From contig NZ_CP064686.1 in assembly GCF_023100905.1 (NCBI RefSeq), positions 4,154,001 to 4,218,000 of the forward strand: DNA of 64,000 bases, read 5' to 3'. A model generated the notes under the pieces. That model made no database searches and was not told the origin of the DNA. It saw nothing but the letters and a program-made list of their open reading frames with translations. The position numbers and the translations under genes were made by a program. Every line of letters starts with the position of its first letter. The first letter of the stretch is position 1. The DNA comes from Bradyrhizobium sp. 4. Lineage in GTDB: Bacteria > Pseudomonadota > Alphaproteobacteria > Rhizobiales > Xanthobacteraceae. Of this stretch, positions 1-8,669 are shown piece after piece.

Positions 1-1035
1 GTATCGACACCAGGCGTGTATGATTTTGCGCTGGGAGCTGTCGGCCTCGACCCCGGAAACGTCCCGCCGGCGACTGTCAAGGCCGTGCTCGAAAGCGACC
101 TCAACGACCCCAAGAGCTACGTCTATACCCTCAAGGACAATCGGTATCTGGAGCTGGCACGCGCCTTCAACTTCGACGCAAAAGGCAATCTGACGACCCC
201 CCTGGTGGCTCAGGACTCGGCTGAAGTCCTCCAGATCGCCAAGGACTACGTCATTGGAGCGGCGAAGAGCGCAAGCACGGCAACTCCCCAGCAGCAGGCC
301 GCGGTTCGGGCACAGGCCACGAAGGATGCGTCGGAATATCAGCAAGCCATCGCCGGCATCGACAGTGTTTCCGATCTCCTCGCAAACAGGCCGATGGTTG
401 ATTTCATTCTCCTGGCCAAGGGCCTGGATCCCAAGAAGGTCAGCACCGAATTTCTCGGGAAGGTCTTCAGCTCCGATCTGAACGATCCAAAGAGCTTCGC
501 GAACACCGAGAGCGATCCTCGCTTTGCCGAAATCGTCGCGTCGTTCAATTTCGACAGCAAGGGCAACGTCGCGCGTCTTCCGATGATGGGTCCACAGAAG
601 CGGGATCAGTTTCGGGAAACACAAGCGAACTATGTCGAGCAAAGCCTGGAGCAGCAGCAAGGCGATGCGAATCCCGGCGTGCGCCTGGCGCTCTATTTCC
701 AACGAAAGGCGGGGGACATCACGTCCGCGTACGACATCCTTGCGGACAAGGCTCTTTCAGAGGTGTTCAGGACCACCTTCGATTTGCCTGACTCGATGGC
801 GGCGATGCCGATCGATCAGCAGGCCAAGTTCGTGGACAGGTTCATGAAGATCAAGGATCTGTCCGATCCCGCGAAGGTTACGAAGCTGCTGAACCGTTTC
901 TCCGCCATGTATGACATCAGAAACAGCCAGAGCACCGGCCAGGGTCAATCCCCTCTGCTCAACCTCTTTCAGGGATCCGGTTCGGGGATCAGTGACTCCA
1001 CGTACTTGGCCATTGCCAAGCTACGCACCCACTGA
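1..1035 (+). CDS. DUF1217 domain protein, 3' part only
   Basis: The reading frame is open from base 1, so the gene begins upstream of the window; the GTG at 16 is only the first in-window start-like codon. At least 345 residues are present. Two similar units are visible, each with a 'GLDP' motif, then 'SDLNDPKS', then 'FNFD.KGN' (about codons 10-65 and 140-190), followed by a third, weaker unit. This is the repeat pattern of DUF1217 proteins, which in Rhizobiales are often coded in flagellar or motility regions; a motility role is inference, since the neighbours in the window give no support. No membrane segment is seen in the visible part. Confidence 0.8.
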   Translation, partial: VSTPGVYDFALGAVGLDPGNVPPATVKAVLESDLNDPKSYVYTLKDNRYLELARAFNFDAKGNLTTPLVAQDSAEVLQIAKDYVIGAAKSASTATPQQQAAVRAQATKDASEYQQAIAGIDSVSDLLANRPMVDFILLAKGLDPKKVSTEFLGKVFSSDLNDPKSFANTESDPRFAEIVASFNFDSKGNVARLPMMGPQKRDQFRETQANYVEQSLEQQQGDANPGVRLALYFQRKAGDITSAYDILADKALSEVFRTTFDLPDSMAAMPIDQQAKFVDRFMKIKDLSDPAKVTKLLNRFSAMYDIRNSQSTGQGQSPLLNLFQGSGSGISDSTYLAIAKLRTH

Positions 1036-1051
1036 TGATCGCTCGCCGGGA

Positions 1052-1912
1052 CTAGCCCAACACCTCGAGCACCAGCTCCATGGTCATCAGCACGGGATTG
1101 TCGCCACGGATCAGACGGCCCTCCGCCAAGCCGCCGGTGTAGTCGATTAGGGCAACGTCGAGTGCGGCTTCGAGCGCGCCGGAGGAGCCCACCGCAATCG
1201 TGCCGCCGGTCACCGCAAGCTCGGTCGCGAAGGGTTCGGTCACGCCGCCATGGCTGAAGCGAGCGCCGATGGTCGAACCAACACCGCCATGGATCTTGGC
1301 GCGCGCGATGCCGTGCGCGCGGCAGAAGTCTTCGAGACAACCGGCGAAATCCTGGTTGGGGCGCAGCCGCAGCGCGAAAGCGCGGCTGGTCGTGCGTGCG
1401 CCGGTGCTCGCAGCCGCCACCGGCCCGAACAGCTTGAAGTTGGTTTCGGAATCGGGCTCTGCGCCGAACATCGCACCATCGATACCGAAGGCCTTGACCT
1501 CGAACGGCTCCGCGACATCAGTCTCGTCCGGGAGCATGTGGCCGCCACTGGCGCGGCCATCGGCCTCTGTCCACAGCCCATGGCAATGAAAGAACGGCGC
1601 GCCATCGCGCATGCCCAGCGTCATGCTACCGAGCCTGGTGCGCGTCACGCCGCTCGGCCGGAATGTGTCGCTATAGAACGCGGCGTTCTCATTGGTTTTC
1701 GACAGCGCCGGCATGACATAGCCGAACGGCCCGAGCGTGCCGTGCCCGAAGTTGAGCACACCACCGGCAAATCCCTCAGCGGCAAAACCGCGGCGCGCCG
1801 CCTCCAGCAGCGGCAGACCTGCTTGAAGCGTGAAGGAGAAAGCGCGTCCCCTCGCCTCCACCCATTGGATGCGTTCGGCGACCGGCACGCCGGGCTGCTT
1901 GATGCTGCGCAT
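1052..1912 (-). CDS. DUF296/PPC domain protein
   Basis: A soluble protein of 286 residues. The C-terminal half (about 160-286) contains an 'ALRLRPNQDF...' strand and a Gly/His-rich segment 'IHGGVGSTIGARFSHGG', typical of the DUF296 or PCC domain (DNA-binding-like in plants, unknown in most bacteria). The N-terminal half has similar spacing and may be a second, diverged copy. It begins 9 bases after the stop of the acyl-CoA synthetase (GTG at 1915 or ATG at 1912; ATG chosen), so the two are probably one transcript with coupled translation. The substrate is unknown; a role tied to the CoA ligase is inference from the pairing. Confidence 0.7.
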   Translation of the reverse strand: MRSIKQPGVPVAERIQWVEARGRAFSFTLQAGLPLLEAARRGFAAEGFAGGVLNFGHGTLGPFGYVMPALSKTNENAAFYSDTFRPSGVTRTRLGSMTLGMRDGAPFFHCHGLWTEADGRASGGHMLPDETDVAEPFEVKAFGIDGAMFGAEPDSETNFKLFGPVAAASTGARTTSRAFALRLRPNQDFAGCLEDFCRAHGIARAKIHGGVGSTIGARFSHGGVTEPFATELAVTGGTIAVGSSGALEAALDVALIDYTGGLAEGRLIRGDNPVLMTMELVLEVLG

Positions 1913-1921
1913 CACCTTCGC

Positions 1922-3529
1922 TCAGCCCGTCCTTGTCTTGTCGAGATCGAGCAGCCCGCGCGCCTCGAGCTCGTCGCGAACCATCCGTTTGGGAATCTTG
2001 CCGTAGCCGGATTTCGGCAAGGCCTCCCAGAAGAAGAACCGCTTCGGCATCTTGTAGCGCGGCACCTTGGGCGACAGGAACGCCGCCATCTCCGCTTCAC
2101 TCACCGGCTTGGCGCCATCGCGGGCGACGCAGACGGCAACGCCGACCTCGCCCCAGGTTGCATCGGGCACGCCGAGCACCGCGACCTCGCCGACGCAAGG
2201 ATGGGTCAGGATTTTCTCCTCGATCTCGCGCGGATAGATGTTGGAGCCGCCGGAGATGTACATGTCGGAGGCTCGTCCCGTGATGTAGACGAACCCCTCC
2301 TCGTCCATGTGGCCGAGATCGCCAGTGCGGAACCAGCCGTTGCGGAACGCCTTCGCGTTGGCCTCGGGATTGTCGTAGTAGCCGGCCAGCACCGCGGGGC
2401 CGATCACGCAGATCTCGCCGCTCTGGTTGGCGCCGAGTTCACGGCCCTCGTCGTCCTGGATCGAGACCTGCATGCCGGTACGCTCGAAGCCACAGGTACC
2501 GATCTTCGCGTGCGGCCCGTCCTCGGGATCATGCAGCGCCGCCGGCAGCACCGTGATGTTGCCGGTCACCTCGCCGAGACCGAAATACTGCACGATGACC
2601 TTGCCGAGCTTCCTCAGCGCAGCCTTCTGGTCCTCGCGATACATCGGCGCACCCGCATAGATCACCTGGCGCAGCGAGGAGTGGTCGTATTTGTCGGCGG
2701 CGGGATGCTCGACCATCATCTTCAGAATGGTCGGCACCACAAAGAGATTGCTGACCCGATGCGCCTCGATCAGGCGGAACGCCTCGTCGATATCGAATTT
2801 CTCCGTCGGCAGCAGGACCGTGCACACGCCGCGCGCGGTCTGAACCAGCTGATGCACGCCGGCGCCATGCGACAGCGGCGCCACCACCAGCGAGGCATCC
2901 GCTTCGGTGACGCCGGGCGTGAGATCGGCGAGATGGTTGGTGACGACAAAACCCATCTGGCCGTGGGTGAGCACCGCAGCCTTGGAACGGCCGGTGGTCC
3001 CCGACGTGAAAAAGAACCAGCAGGGGTCGTCGTGCTCGACCGCGACGTTCTCGAGCACCGCGCCGGCGCGCGACGCGACGGCATCCGCAACCGACGTTTC
3101 GGCAAATGGCGCCCGACCGTCGATGCTCCAGGTGAATTCCAGCGCGCCACCGCTCACGGCCGCGGCTTGCTCGGGGAAATCGACATGGCACAGAAATGCC
3201 TTCGCGCCCGAGGCCTGCGCAAGATAAGTCACCTCGTCCGGCATCAGTCGGAAATTGGTGGGTACCCAGACGGCACCGAGCCGGAACGCCGCGAACATCG
3301 AGAAGAACATCTCGTCGCCGTTCTTGGAATGGACGAGGATGCGGTCGCCCTTCGCGATGCCGCGCGCCGCGAGGGCTGCCGCCAGCGCCGAGACCTGCGC
3401 ATCGATCTCGCGCCAGGTCCAGGATCTGTCACCCCAGACGAAACCGGGACGCGCCCCATTCCGCCGCGCATTCTGGGTCAGCATGTGAGCGAGATTCATG
3501 ACGCGGCGGGACATGCGCAGGGGCTGCAT
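1922..3529 (-). CDS. Long-chain fatty-acid/acyl-CoA synthetase (AMP-dependent)
   Basis: An ANL-superfamily ligase of 535 residues that activates a carboxylic acid to acyl-AMP and then to acyl-CoA. The P-loop-like motif 'FTSGTTGRSK' is at about 174-183. A 'YFGLGEVTG' segment stands in the position of the usual 'YG.TE', and 'TGDLGHMDEEGF' is the hinge region. The C-terminal 'SGYGKIPKRMVRDEL' carries the conserved lysine near the end. The frame extends upstream to an ATG at 3595, but the added residues are Arg-rich and unlike the family, so the ATG at 3529 was chosen. The substrate cannot be read from sequence. It lies directly upstream of, and is probably cotranscribed with, the DUF296 gene. 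Confidence 0.88.
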   Translation of the reverse strand: MQPLRMSRRVMNLAHMLTQNARRNGARPGFVWGDRSWTWREIDAQVSALAAALAARGIAKGDRILVHSKNGDEMFFSMFAAFRLGAVWVPTNFRLMPDEVTYLAQASGAKAFLCHVDFPEQAAAVSGGALEFTWSIDGRAPFAETSVADAVASRAGAVLENVAVEHDDPCWFFFTSGTTGRSKAAVLTHGQMGFVVTNHLADLTPGVTEADASLVVAPLSHGAGVHQLVQTARGVCTVLLPTEKFDIDEAFRLIEAHRVSNLFVVPTILKMMVEHPAADKYDHSSLRQVIYAGAPMYREDQKAALRKLGKVIVQYFGLGEVTGNITVLPAALHDPEDGPHAKIGTCGFERTGMQVSIQDDEGRELGANQSGEICVIGPAVLAGYYDNPEANAKAFRNGWFRTGDLGHMDEEGFVYITGRASDMYISGGSNIYPREIEEKILTHPCVGEVAVLGVPDATWGEVGVAVCVARDGAKPVSEAEMAAFLSPKVPRYKMPKRFFFWEALPKSGYGKIPKRMVRDELEARGLLDLDKTRTG

Positions 3530-3634
3530 CGGGCTTCCTCTTCGGCGGCGGACGGCACGCGAGCCGCCCGCCCATTGCAGCCCATTTATCGCCATCGCCC
3601 ACGACCTCGCAAGGCCGTCGGCCGCACGCCTGCC

Positions 3635-4131
3635 CTACGGCTGCTTGAACGCGAACGGCGTAGCCGTGATGGCCTTCTCCTTGACGCAGGCCTGCGCACC
3701 AAAGCCGCCGCAATAGTTGCCATGCAGATCGAAGCGGATGGTGCGCCCCGCACCCCGCTTCGTTGGCTTCGGCTTGATCTCGTAGCTGCGGACATGGCCA
3801 TCGAAGACGGGTTTGCCGTCCGGCAACGTGACCAGGATGTTCATGACGCAGCCGCCGGTTCCGCAATAGGTCGTCTCGCGATCGCCGCATTTGGTGTCGC
3901 GGAAATCGACGATGTAGTCCTCGCGGCCGTCACCGGTCAGGTCGATCCTGCGCACCATATCGACGCAAAAGTCACCGCGTCGCCGCCCTGGCTCTCGCAT
4001 TCCTCGTAGGCGTAGCCCACTGCCTTCTGCACGCCGGGCGGATAGTCGGCGGGATTGAACGGCTTTGCGTTGTCGGCGCGCGCAGCGGTTGCGAATAGTA
4101 CGAGCAGGAGGATCAGATATCGCATTGGCAT
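3635..4131 (-). pseudogene. Secreted protein split by a frameshift
   Basis: Two overlapping minus frames make up what looks like one protein of about 165 residues. The first (4131 to 3937) has an ATG, a signal peptide ending near 'ATAARADN', and the segment 'GYAYEECESQGGDAVTF'. The second (4000 to 3635) continues with 'VDMVRRIDLTGDGREDYIVDF', an EF-hand or FG-GAP-like Asp/Gly motif, and four cysteines around 'KCGDRETTYCGTGGC'. Neither half makes sense alone: one lacks a body, the other a signal peptide. The shift falls near 3962-3975, next to a run of four A. It could be a true mutation or a base-calling error. The function of the family is unknown. Confidence 0.65.
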
Positions 4132-4219
4132 GGGTCGTCAGCGCAGCCGCGATCGTTCAGGGAATTTTAAACATGATCGGCGCAACCTTCGTCAGTTCTC
4201 GCGTACAGAGTGCCGCATC

Positions 4220-4576
4220 ATGGTCAAAGCGCCCGCCCTCCTCCTGTTATCGCTGGCGCTTGCCGGATGTGCCGTGGGCCCACAAGCGCACCTCGCCTCC
4301 GATCCCGCTTTCAAGCCTGCGCGTTACGCCTGGGACGGCGCCGGCGAAAATCCAAATCATTCGCGCGCTGCCTCAGAGCCAACACGGATCACCCGATCCG
4401 AGCGCAACAGGTCGCAAGCCGGGCTTCAGCCCTATTCGAAGGAATGGTGGCAGGCGCAGGACGGAATCGAGGCGGAACAGGACGCCAGGGTCAACCGTTC
4501 CCTCGTCATCTGCCAGGGATGCCTGCGCCCGCAGGCGCAGCCGGAAGATTCCAGGCTCGCCAAGACGACCGATTGA
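4220..4576 (+). CDS. Small predicted lipoprotein
   Basis: A protein of 118 residues starting at the ATG at 4220. The N-terminus 'MVKAPALLLLSLALAGC' is a clear lipoprotein signal with the acylated cysteine at 17. The mature part is polar, with a 'YSKEWWQAQDGIEAEQDARV' helix and two cysteines in 'VICQGC' that could form a disulfide or bind metal. The frame is open further upstream, but those residues are Arg-rich noise. It is divergent from the frameshifted secreted gene. No function is assigned; this kind of small envelope lipoprotein is common in Bradyrhizobium. Confidence 0.7.
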   Translation: MVKAPALLLLSLALAGCAVGPQAHLASDPAFKPARYAWDGAGENPNHSRAASEPTRITRSERNRSQAGLQPYSKEWWQAQDGIEAEQDARVNRSLVICQGCLRPQAQPEDSRLAKTTD

Positions 4577-4639
4577 AGCATCCGGACTCTCAGGACCTGA
4601 TGGAGGTGCAGCCCCGTCGTCGCGAGAAGCGGCCGAGAG

Positions 4640-5581
4640 CTACAACGCCCCGAGCTTCCGTAACGACTCCTGCGCCGTCGCCAAGCCCGGCTTCAATTCC
4701 AGCGCCTTCCTGAAATCGGCGATCGCGCCCTGTTTGTCGCCGAGCCGCAGCTTGGCCTGTCCGCGGTTGTTCCACGAGAACACGTCGGAGGGATCGTATT
4801 GCAGCGCCTTGTCGTAATCGGAAACGCCGCCCTTGCTGTCGCCCTGATAGAGCCGGATCATGCCACGATTGCGCCAGCCGCGCGCGTCGGTCGGCGCAAC
4901 ACGGATCGCCTCTCCATAATCGGCGGCGGCGCGATCGAGCTGCTCGCTGTCGCGGTAGACGTTGCCGCGGTCGATATAGGCGAGCAGATCGGGCGCAAGC
5001 TTGATCCGCATGGTGTAGTCGGCGATGGCGTGCGCCATGTCGCGCCTGCGGTAATACACCAGTGCGCGATTGGCATAGGCCATGGCGTATTTGGGATCCC
5101 GCTTGATCGCGGCGTCAAAGTCGGCGAACGCACCGTCGAGATCGCCCTTGTTGAAACGCGACTCGCCGCGATTGCCGTAGGCCAGCGCCAGCGAGGGATC
5201 GAGCTTGATCGCCTGGTCGTAATCAGCGATGGCGCGATCGTAGTCGCGCTTGAAACTGTAGACACGGCCCCGATTATTGTAGGCGCAGGCATAGCCGGGG
5301 TCGAGCCTGATCGCCTCGTCGAGATCGGACAGCGCCGCGTCGAGCTCACGCTTCTCGGTGAGGCCATGACCGCGATTGCAATAAGCGCCGGCGAGCCGGG
5401 ATCCGCTCTCGCTCTTCGTTTCGATCACGGTCGAGCAAGCCTTGATCCGTTCGTCCGGCGTGCTGGCCAATCCGACGCAGGCCTCCCAGGCCGGACCGCC
5501 GGCCGCCAACGCCGGAGCCGGAGCCGGAGCCGGCGAGATGAGCGCGGCGAGCAGCGCGATGAGGCTGAGCGGGACACGCAT
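4640..5581 (-). CDS. Secreted tetratricopeptide-repeat protein
   Basis: A protein of 313 residues. An Ala/Pro-rich signal peptide runs to about residue 27. After a short Cys-containing N-terminal segment come about six consecutive TPR units of 34 residues, each with the pattern 'A...RG......D.A..DYD.AI.LDP'. TPR arrays act as protein-interaction scaffolds; with the signal peptide this one probably works in the periplasm. No enzymatic domain is present. The gene stands alone, convergent with the lipoprotein gene and divergent from the GNAT gene. The partner is unknown. Confidence 0.85.
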   Translation of the reverse strand: MRVPLSLIALLAALISPAPAPAPALAAGGPAWEACVGLASTPDERIKACSTVIETKSESGSRLAGAYCNRGHGLTEKRELDAALSDLDEAIRLDPGYACAYNNRGRVYSFKRDYDRAIADYDQAIKLDPSLALAYGNRGESRFNKGDLDGAFADFDAAIKRDPKYAMAYANRALVYYRRRDMAHAIADYTMRIKLAPDLLAYIDRGNVYRDSEQLDRAAADYGEAIRVAPTDARGWRNRGMIRLYQGDSKGGVSDYDKALQYDPSDVFSWNNRGQAKLRLGDKQGAIADFRKALELKPGLATAQESLRKLGAL

Positions 5582-5684
5582 TTTCCGGATATCTCCCCTG
5601 CGGCAACCACTCTTGGTCGCACCTTGGCAAGGGCCGGTTCAGACGCCTAGATCAAAGGCAAGCAGCAGGTCGGAAGGATTTTCC

Positions 5685-5960
5685 ATGGCGCCATCGGTAC
5701 GGGACAACAAGGACAGAAGCCGCTTCGAGCTCGATGTCGGCAGCGAGATCGCCTTCGCCAATTACCGGCTGACGCCGTCGGCGGTGATCATCACCCACAC
5801 CGAGACGCCGCGCGCGCTACGCGGCCGGGGCATCGGCTCCGAGCTGGTCAAGGGCGCGCTGGAATTGATCCGCCGCGACGGCAGGAAGGTGATCGCCGGT
5901 TGCGGCTTCGTCGTCGACTATCTCGACAGGCATCCGGAAGATGCGGATCTCGTCGCCTGA
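5685..5960 (+). CDS. GNAT-family N-acetyltransferase, short YjdJ-type
   Basis: A single-domain protein of 91 residues. 'ALRGRGIGSELVKGALELIR' around residue 45-65 is the acetyl-CoA-binding motif A (R-G-x-G-I-G), followed by 'VIAGCGFVVDYLDRHPE', which is typical of the short YjdJ-type acetyltransferase-like family (PF14542). The ATG at 5685 follows a good 'GGAAGGA' ribosome site, so the longer open frame upstream is ignored. It is probably a cytoplasmic acetyltransferase; the acceptor substrate is unknown. The gene is convergent with the DUF3597 gene across a terminator hairpin. Confidence 0.82.
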   Translation: MAPSVRDNKDRSRFELDVGSEIAFANYRLTPSAVIITHTETPRALRGRGIGSELVKGALELIRRDGRKVIAGCGFVVDYLDRHPEDADLVA

Positions 5961-5964
5961 ATGC

Positions 5965-5991
5965 AAAAAGGGCCCGCGCGATCGCGGGCCC
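5965..5991 (-). terminator. Rho-independent terminator of the DUF3597 gene
   Basis: A perfect 9-bp stem (GGGCCCGCG / CGCGGGCCC, 5970-5978 with 5983-5991) and a 4-base loop, followed on the minus strand by five T (5965-5969 read in reverse). It sits just after the minus-strand stop at 6015 and only a few bases past the plus-strand stop at 5960. It may also stop plus-strand transcripts, but the T run is only on the minus-strand side. Confidence 0.85.
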
Positions 5992-6014
5992 TTGGATTGC
6001 GACCGGGCGATCGG

Positions 6015-6404
6015 TCAGTGCTTGATCTCCGGCGGCAGCTTGCCGCCATTCGCCGCGAGCTTGGACATCACCTGCTTGTGCAGCCAGACGTTCATGGTCG
6101 CGGAATCGTTGGTGTCGCCGCTGTAGCCGAGCTCCTTGGCCAGGTCCTTGCGCGCAGCGAGGCTGGAATCGATGTCGAGCGCCTTCATCAGGTCGACGAT
6201 CGAGGTGCGCCATTCCAGCTTCTCGCCCTTGTGCGCGGCGGCCGCCGCGTCGACGATCGAGGCAACGTCCACCGTCGCCGCGGGCGCCGATCCGCTCGGC
6301 GCGGCCCCTGCGGGCGCGCCGCCCGACGGTGCGCTGCCTGCGGGCGCGGCGGAAGCTGGCTGGCTACCGAAGATCGCGCCCATAATTTTCCCGAAAATGC
6401 TCAT
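6015..6404 (-). CDS. DUF3597 domain protein
   Basis: A protein of 129 residues. The N-terminus 'MSIFGKIMGAIFGS' is followed by an Ala/Gly/Ser/Pro linker (about 15-45) and then a compact domain with 'VDVASIVDAAAAAHKGEKLE' and 'LGYSGDTNDSATMNVWLHKQ', the signature of DUF3597 (a small helical, LysM-adjacent family of unknown function). The distal part resembles the conserved 'WR.SIVDLMK.L..D.S...RK.LA.ELGY' block. The gene is monocistronic, with a strong terminator after it. Confidence 0.85.
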   Translation of the reverse strand: MSIFGKIMGAIFGSQPASAAPAGSAPSGGAPAGAAPSGSAPAATVDVASIVDAAAAAHKGEKLEWRTSIVDLMKALDIDSSLAARKDLAKELGYSGDTNDSATMNVWLHKQVMSKLAANGGKLPPEIKH

Positions 6405-6739
6405 GTCTGCTCCCCGAAAAGGACCCGCTGGAGGGCCTTGAGTGGCACTTATAGACCAAGTTGCGTCGTTGCACCCGCAAAGTTCCGCGGACCAGCCCGC
6501 AGCATCAGCTTATCTGCGGCGAAATGACGACCGAATGTCATCACCGAGGTTGCGCTGCGGCATCGAATCTCACCCAAGCGTGAGGGACAGGACTCGCAAA
6601 TGGGCGTACGCTCGACATCCAGTTCGCGATGCCATCCGGAATTCGAGCGTCTGGTTGGGAATCGCGAAACTCAGAATAGCGGCCGCTTGCGCCGTTTGCT
6701 GGCGCCAGATGCGGCCGCATGGCAAGGGAGCTAGCGACC
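6405..6739. other. Divergent intergenic region
   Basis: 335 bases between the divergent DUF3597 and DUF2189 genes. No coding frame with family features was seen. Near the right end are two GCGGCCGC palindromes (6679-6686 and 6711-6718) flanking CTGGCGCCAG (6699-6708), which could fold or bind protein upstream of the DUF2189 gene. Promoters for both neighbours must lie here, but none is clear enough to mark. Confidence 0.4.
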
Positions 6740-7648
6740 ATGGCCACACTCTACCAGGGCAATGTCCCCACCGTGGCCCAGACCGCAGAAGCGGCTGGAC
6801 CGGTGATCCGAACCATCCAACTCTCCGATCTGCACGATGCGCTCAAGCGCGGCTGGGACGATTTCAAGGCGGTGCCGAGCCACGCCATCATCCTCTGCGT
6901 GATCTATCCTGTGCTGGGCCTCGTGCTCGCCCGCGTGGTGATGGGCTATTCAGTGTTGCCGTTGTTGTTTCCGTTGGCCGCGGGCTTCGCGCTGATCGGC
7001 CCGTTCGCGGCGCTCGGTCTCTACGAGCTCTCCAGCCGGCGCGAGCGCTATGAGGAGGCCAGCGCCTGGGATGCCATGGAGGTGCTGCGTTCGCCCTCCT
7101 TCGGCGCCATGCTCGGTCTGGGCGCGCTGCTGCTGGCCCTGTTCGTGACCTGGGTTGCGACCGCGCAGGCGATCTACGTCGCCGCTTTCGGCTATGAGGG
7201 CGCGTCCGGGATCTCGGATTTTCTGACGCGCGTTCTCACGAGCCGGCAAGGCTGGTGGCTGATCGTGGTCGGCTGCGGCACCGGCTTCCTGTTCGCCCTT
7301 GCCGCGCTCTGCATCAGCGCCGTGTCGTTCCCGCTGATGCTCGACCGCCATGCCGGCGCGTTCGAGGCCATGGTGACGTCGCTGCGCGTCGTCGCGAAGA
7401 ACCCGGTGCCGATGGCGGCCTGGGGCCTGATCGTGGCCGTCCTGCTGGCGCTGGGCACGATTCCGGCCTTCCTCGGCCTTGCCGTGGTCGTCCCCGTGCT
7501 CGGCCATGCGACCTGGCATCTCTACCGCAAGGTAATCGCCGCCGATCCGGGCGCGCGTCCGGTGCCGCCTCCGCCGCATCGTCCACGCAAGCCGGCCGCC
7601 GACTTCCCCGCCAACCTCTTCCCCTGGCGCAATCGGAACGACGCCTGA
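6740..7648 (+). CDS. DUF2189 integral membrane protein
   Basis: A protein of 302 residues. After about 45 soluble residues ('IRTIQLSDLHDALKRGWDDF', the typical DUF2189 start) there are about six hydrophobic spans, roughly at 48-70, 72-95, 120-150, 170-200, 225-255 and near 260, then a Pro/Arg-rich cytoplasmic tail. The family is of unknown function and often lies near cytochrome or respiratory genes in proteobacteria. The ATG at 6740 was preferred over the ATG at 6719 because 'AAGGGAG' lies at a suitable distance before it. A hairpin follows the stop. Confidence 0.82.
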   Translation: MATLYQGNVPTVAQTAEAAGPVIRTIQLSDLHDALKRGWDDFKAVPSHAIILCVIYPVLGLVLARVVMGYSVLPLLFPLAAGFALIGPFAALGLYELSSRRERYEEASAWDAMEVLRSPSFGAMLGLGALLLALFVTWVATAQAIYVAAFGYEGASGISDFLTRVLTSRQGWWLIVVGCGTGFLFALAALCISAVSFPLMLDRHAGAFEAMVTSLRVVAKNPVPMAAWGLIVAVLLALGTIPAFLGLAVVVPVLGHATWHLYRKVIAADPGARPVPPPPHRPRKPAADFPANLFPWRNRNDA

Positions 7649-7664
7649 CGATTTCGTGACGTGC

Positions 7665-7690
7665 GATCCTGCCCCGGAGCGGGCAGGATC
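7665..7690 (+). terminator. Hairpin after the DUF2189 gene
   Basis: A perfect 10-bp inverted repeat (GATCCTGCCC, 7665-7674, and GGGCAGGATC, 7681-7690) with a 6-base loop, starting 17 bases after the stop. There is no T run after it, so termination is plausible but not certain; it could also act as a 3' stability element. Confidence 0.5.
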
Positions 7691-7778
7691 GCGCACTGTC
7701 ATACGCCTTGCTTTGGCCGCGGTTTCCATCGAGATTGTGCCCGCCGTTCAGATCACTTCACGGAATTTATTTGCTCGA

Positions 7779-8603
7779 ATGACCCCGACGATTTCTCGTC
7801 TCGCCCTCGCAGCCTTAGCCATCACCGCATCCATCCTATCCGCTCAGCCAGCGCTCGCCGCGGTTGCCTGCGGTTCGGGCAATTTCGACGCGTGGCTTGC
7901 AGACTTCAAAACCGACGCCGCGACCAACGGCGTCTCGCAACAGGCCATTTCCGCCGGGCTCGCCGGTGTGACGCTCGATCAGAGCGTGCTCAACCGCGAC
8001 CGCTCGCAGAAGGTCTTCAGCCAGACCTTCGAGGAGTTTTCCGGCCGCATGGTGCCGCCGCGCCTGACGCGCGGCTCCAACATGATGAAGCAATATGGCT
8101 CGGTGCTGTCGCGCATCGAGCAGACCTACGGCGTGCCCGGCGAGGTGCTGGTCGCGATCTGGGGTCTCGAGACCGATTTCGGCGTCAATACCGGCAAGTT
8201 CGCGACCATCCGCTCGCTGGCGACGCTGGCCTATGACTGCCGCCGCGCCGAACAATTTCGCGCCGAGCTGTTGGATGCGCTCCGCATCGTCCAGCGCGGC
8301 GACCTTGCACCGGCCGACATGAAGGGTGCCTGGGCCGGCGAGCTTGGCCAGACCCAGTTCATGCCGTCGTCATGGATGAAATACGCCGTCGATTTCGACG
8401 GCAATGGCAAGCGCGATCTCCTGCACAACGCCCCCGACGTGCTCGCCTCCACCGCGAACTATCTTGCCGGTTATGGCTGGCAGAAGGGCAAGGATTGGCA
8501 GCCGGGCAGTCCGAACTTCGCGGTGCTGCAGCAGTGGAACAAGAGCGAGGTCTATTCGAAGACCATCGCTTATTTCGCCACGCAGCTCGCGCGCGCCCCT
8601 TAG
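7779..8603 (+). CDS. MltB-like lytic murein transglycosylase
   Basis: A protein of 274 residues that cleaves the MurNAc-GlcNAc bond of peptidoglycan with formation of 1,6-anhydro-MurNAc. A signal peptide runs to about 'PALAA' (28). The catalytic glutamate is in 'IWGLETDFGVNTG' (E131), and 'GAWAGELGQTQFMPSSW' is the conserved substrate-cleft segment of the family 3 (MltB) fold, followed by 'DFDGNGKRDLL'. A C-terminal peptidoglycan-binding domain, present in many homologues, is absent. The ATG at 7779 gives a proper signal peptide; the longer upstream frame does not. It ends at a bidirectional terminator. Confidence 0.9.
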   Translation: MTPTISRLALAALAITASILSAQPALAAVACGSGNFDAWLADFKTDAATNGVSQQAISAGLAGVTLDQSVLNRDRSQKVFSQTFEEFSGRMVPPRLTRGSNMMKQYGSVLSRIEQTYGVPGEVLVAIWGLETDFGVNTGKFATIRSLATLAYDCRRAEQFRAELLDALRIVQRGDLAPADMKGAWAGELGQTQFMPSSWMKYAVDFDGNGKRDLLHNAPDVLASTANYLAGYGWQKGKDWQPGSPNFAVLQQWNKSEVYSKTIAYFATQLARAP

Positions 8604-8615
8604 CAGCCCCTCGTC

Positions 8616-8665
8616 AAAACGCGTAGGGCCGATCCCTGACGACCGGCCCTCTCTGTGCGTTTTTT
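8616..8665. terminator. Bidirectional terminator
   Basis: AGGGCCG (8625-8631) pairs with CGGCCCT (8644-8650), and the outer AAAACGC (8617-8623) pairs with GCGTTTT. A T run follows on the plus strand (8660-8665), and the A run at 8616-8619 supplies Ts on the minus strand. It lies between the convergent transglycosylase gene and the small secreted protein gene, and fits both. Confidence 0.85.
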
Positions 8666-8669
8666 ACCC

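Noticed and set aside
1250..4009. Plus-strand open frame of 919 codons
   Set aside because: It runs antisense to the DUF296 and acyl-CoA synthetase genes, whose families are clear. Its product is Arg/His-rich with no domain; long antisense frames are common at this GC content.
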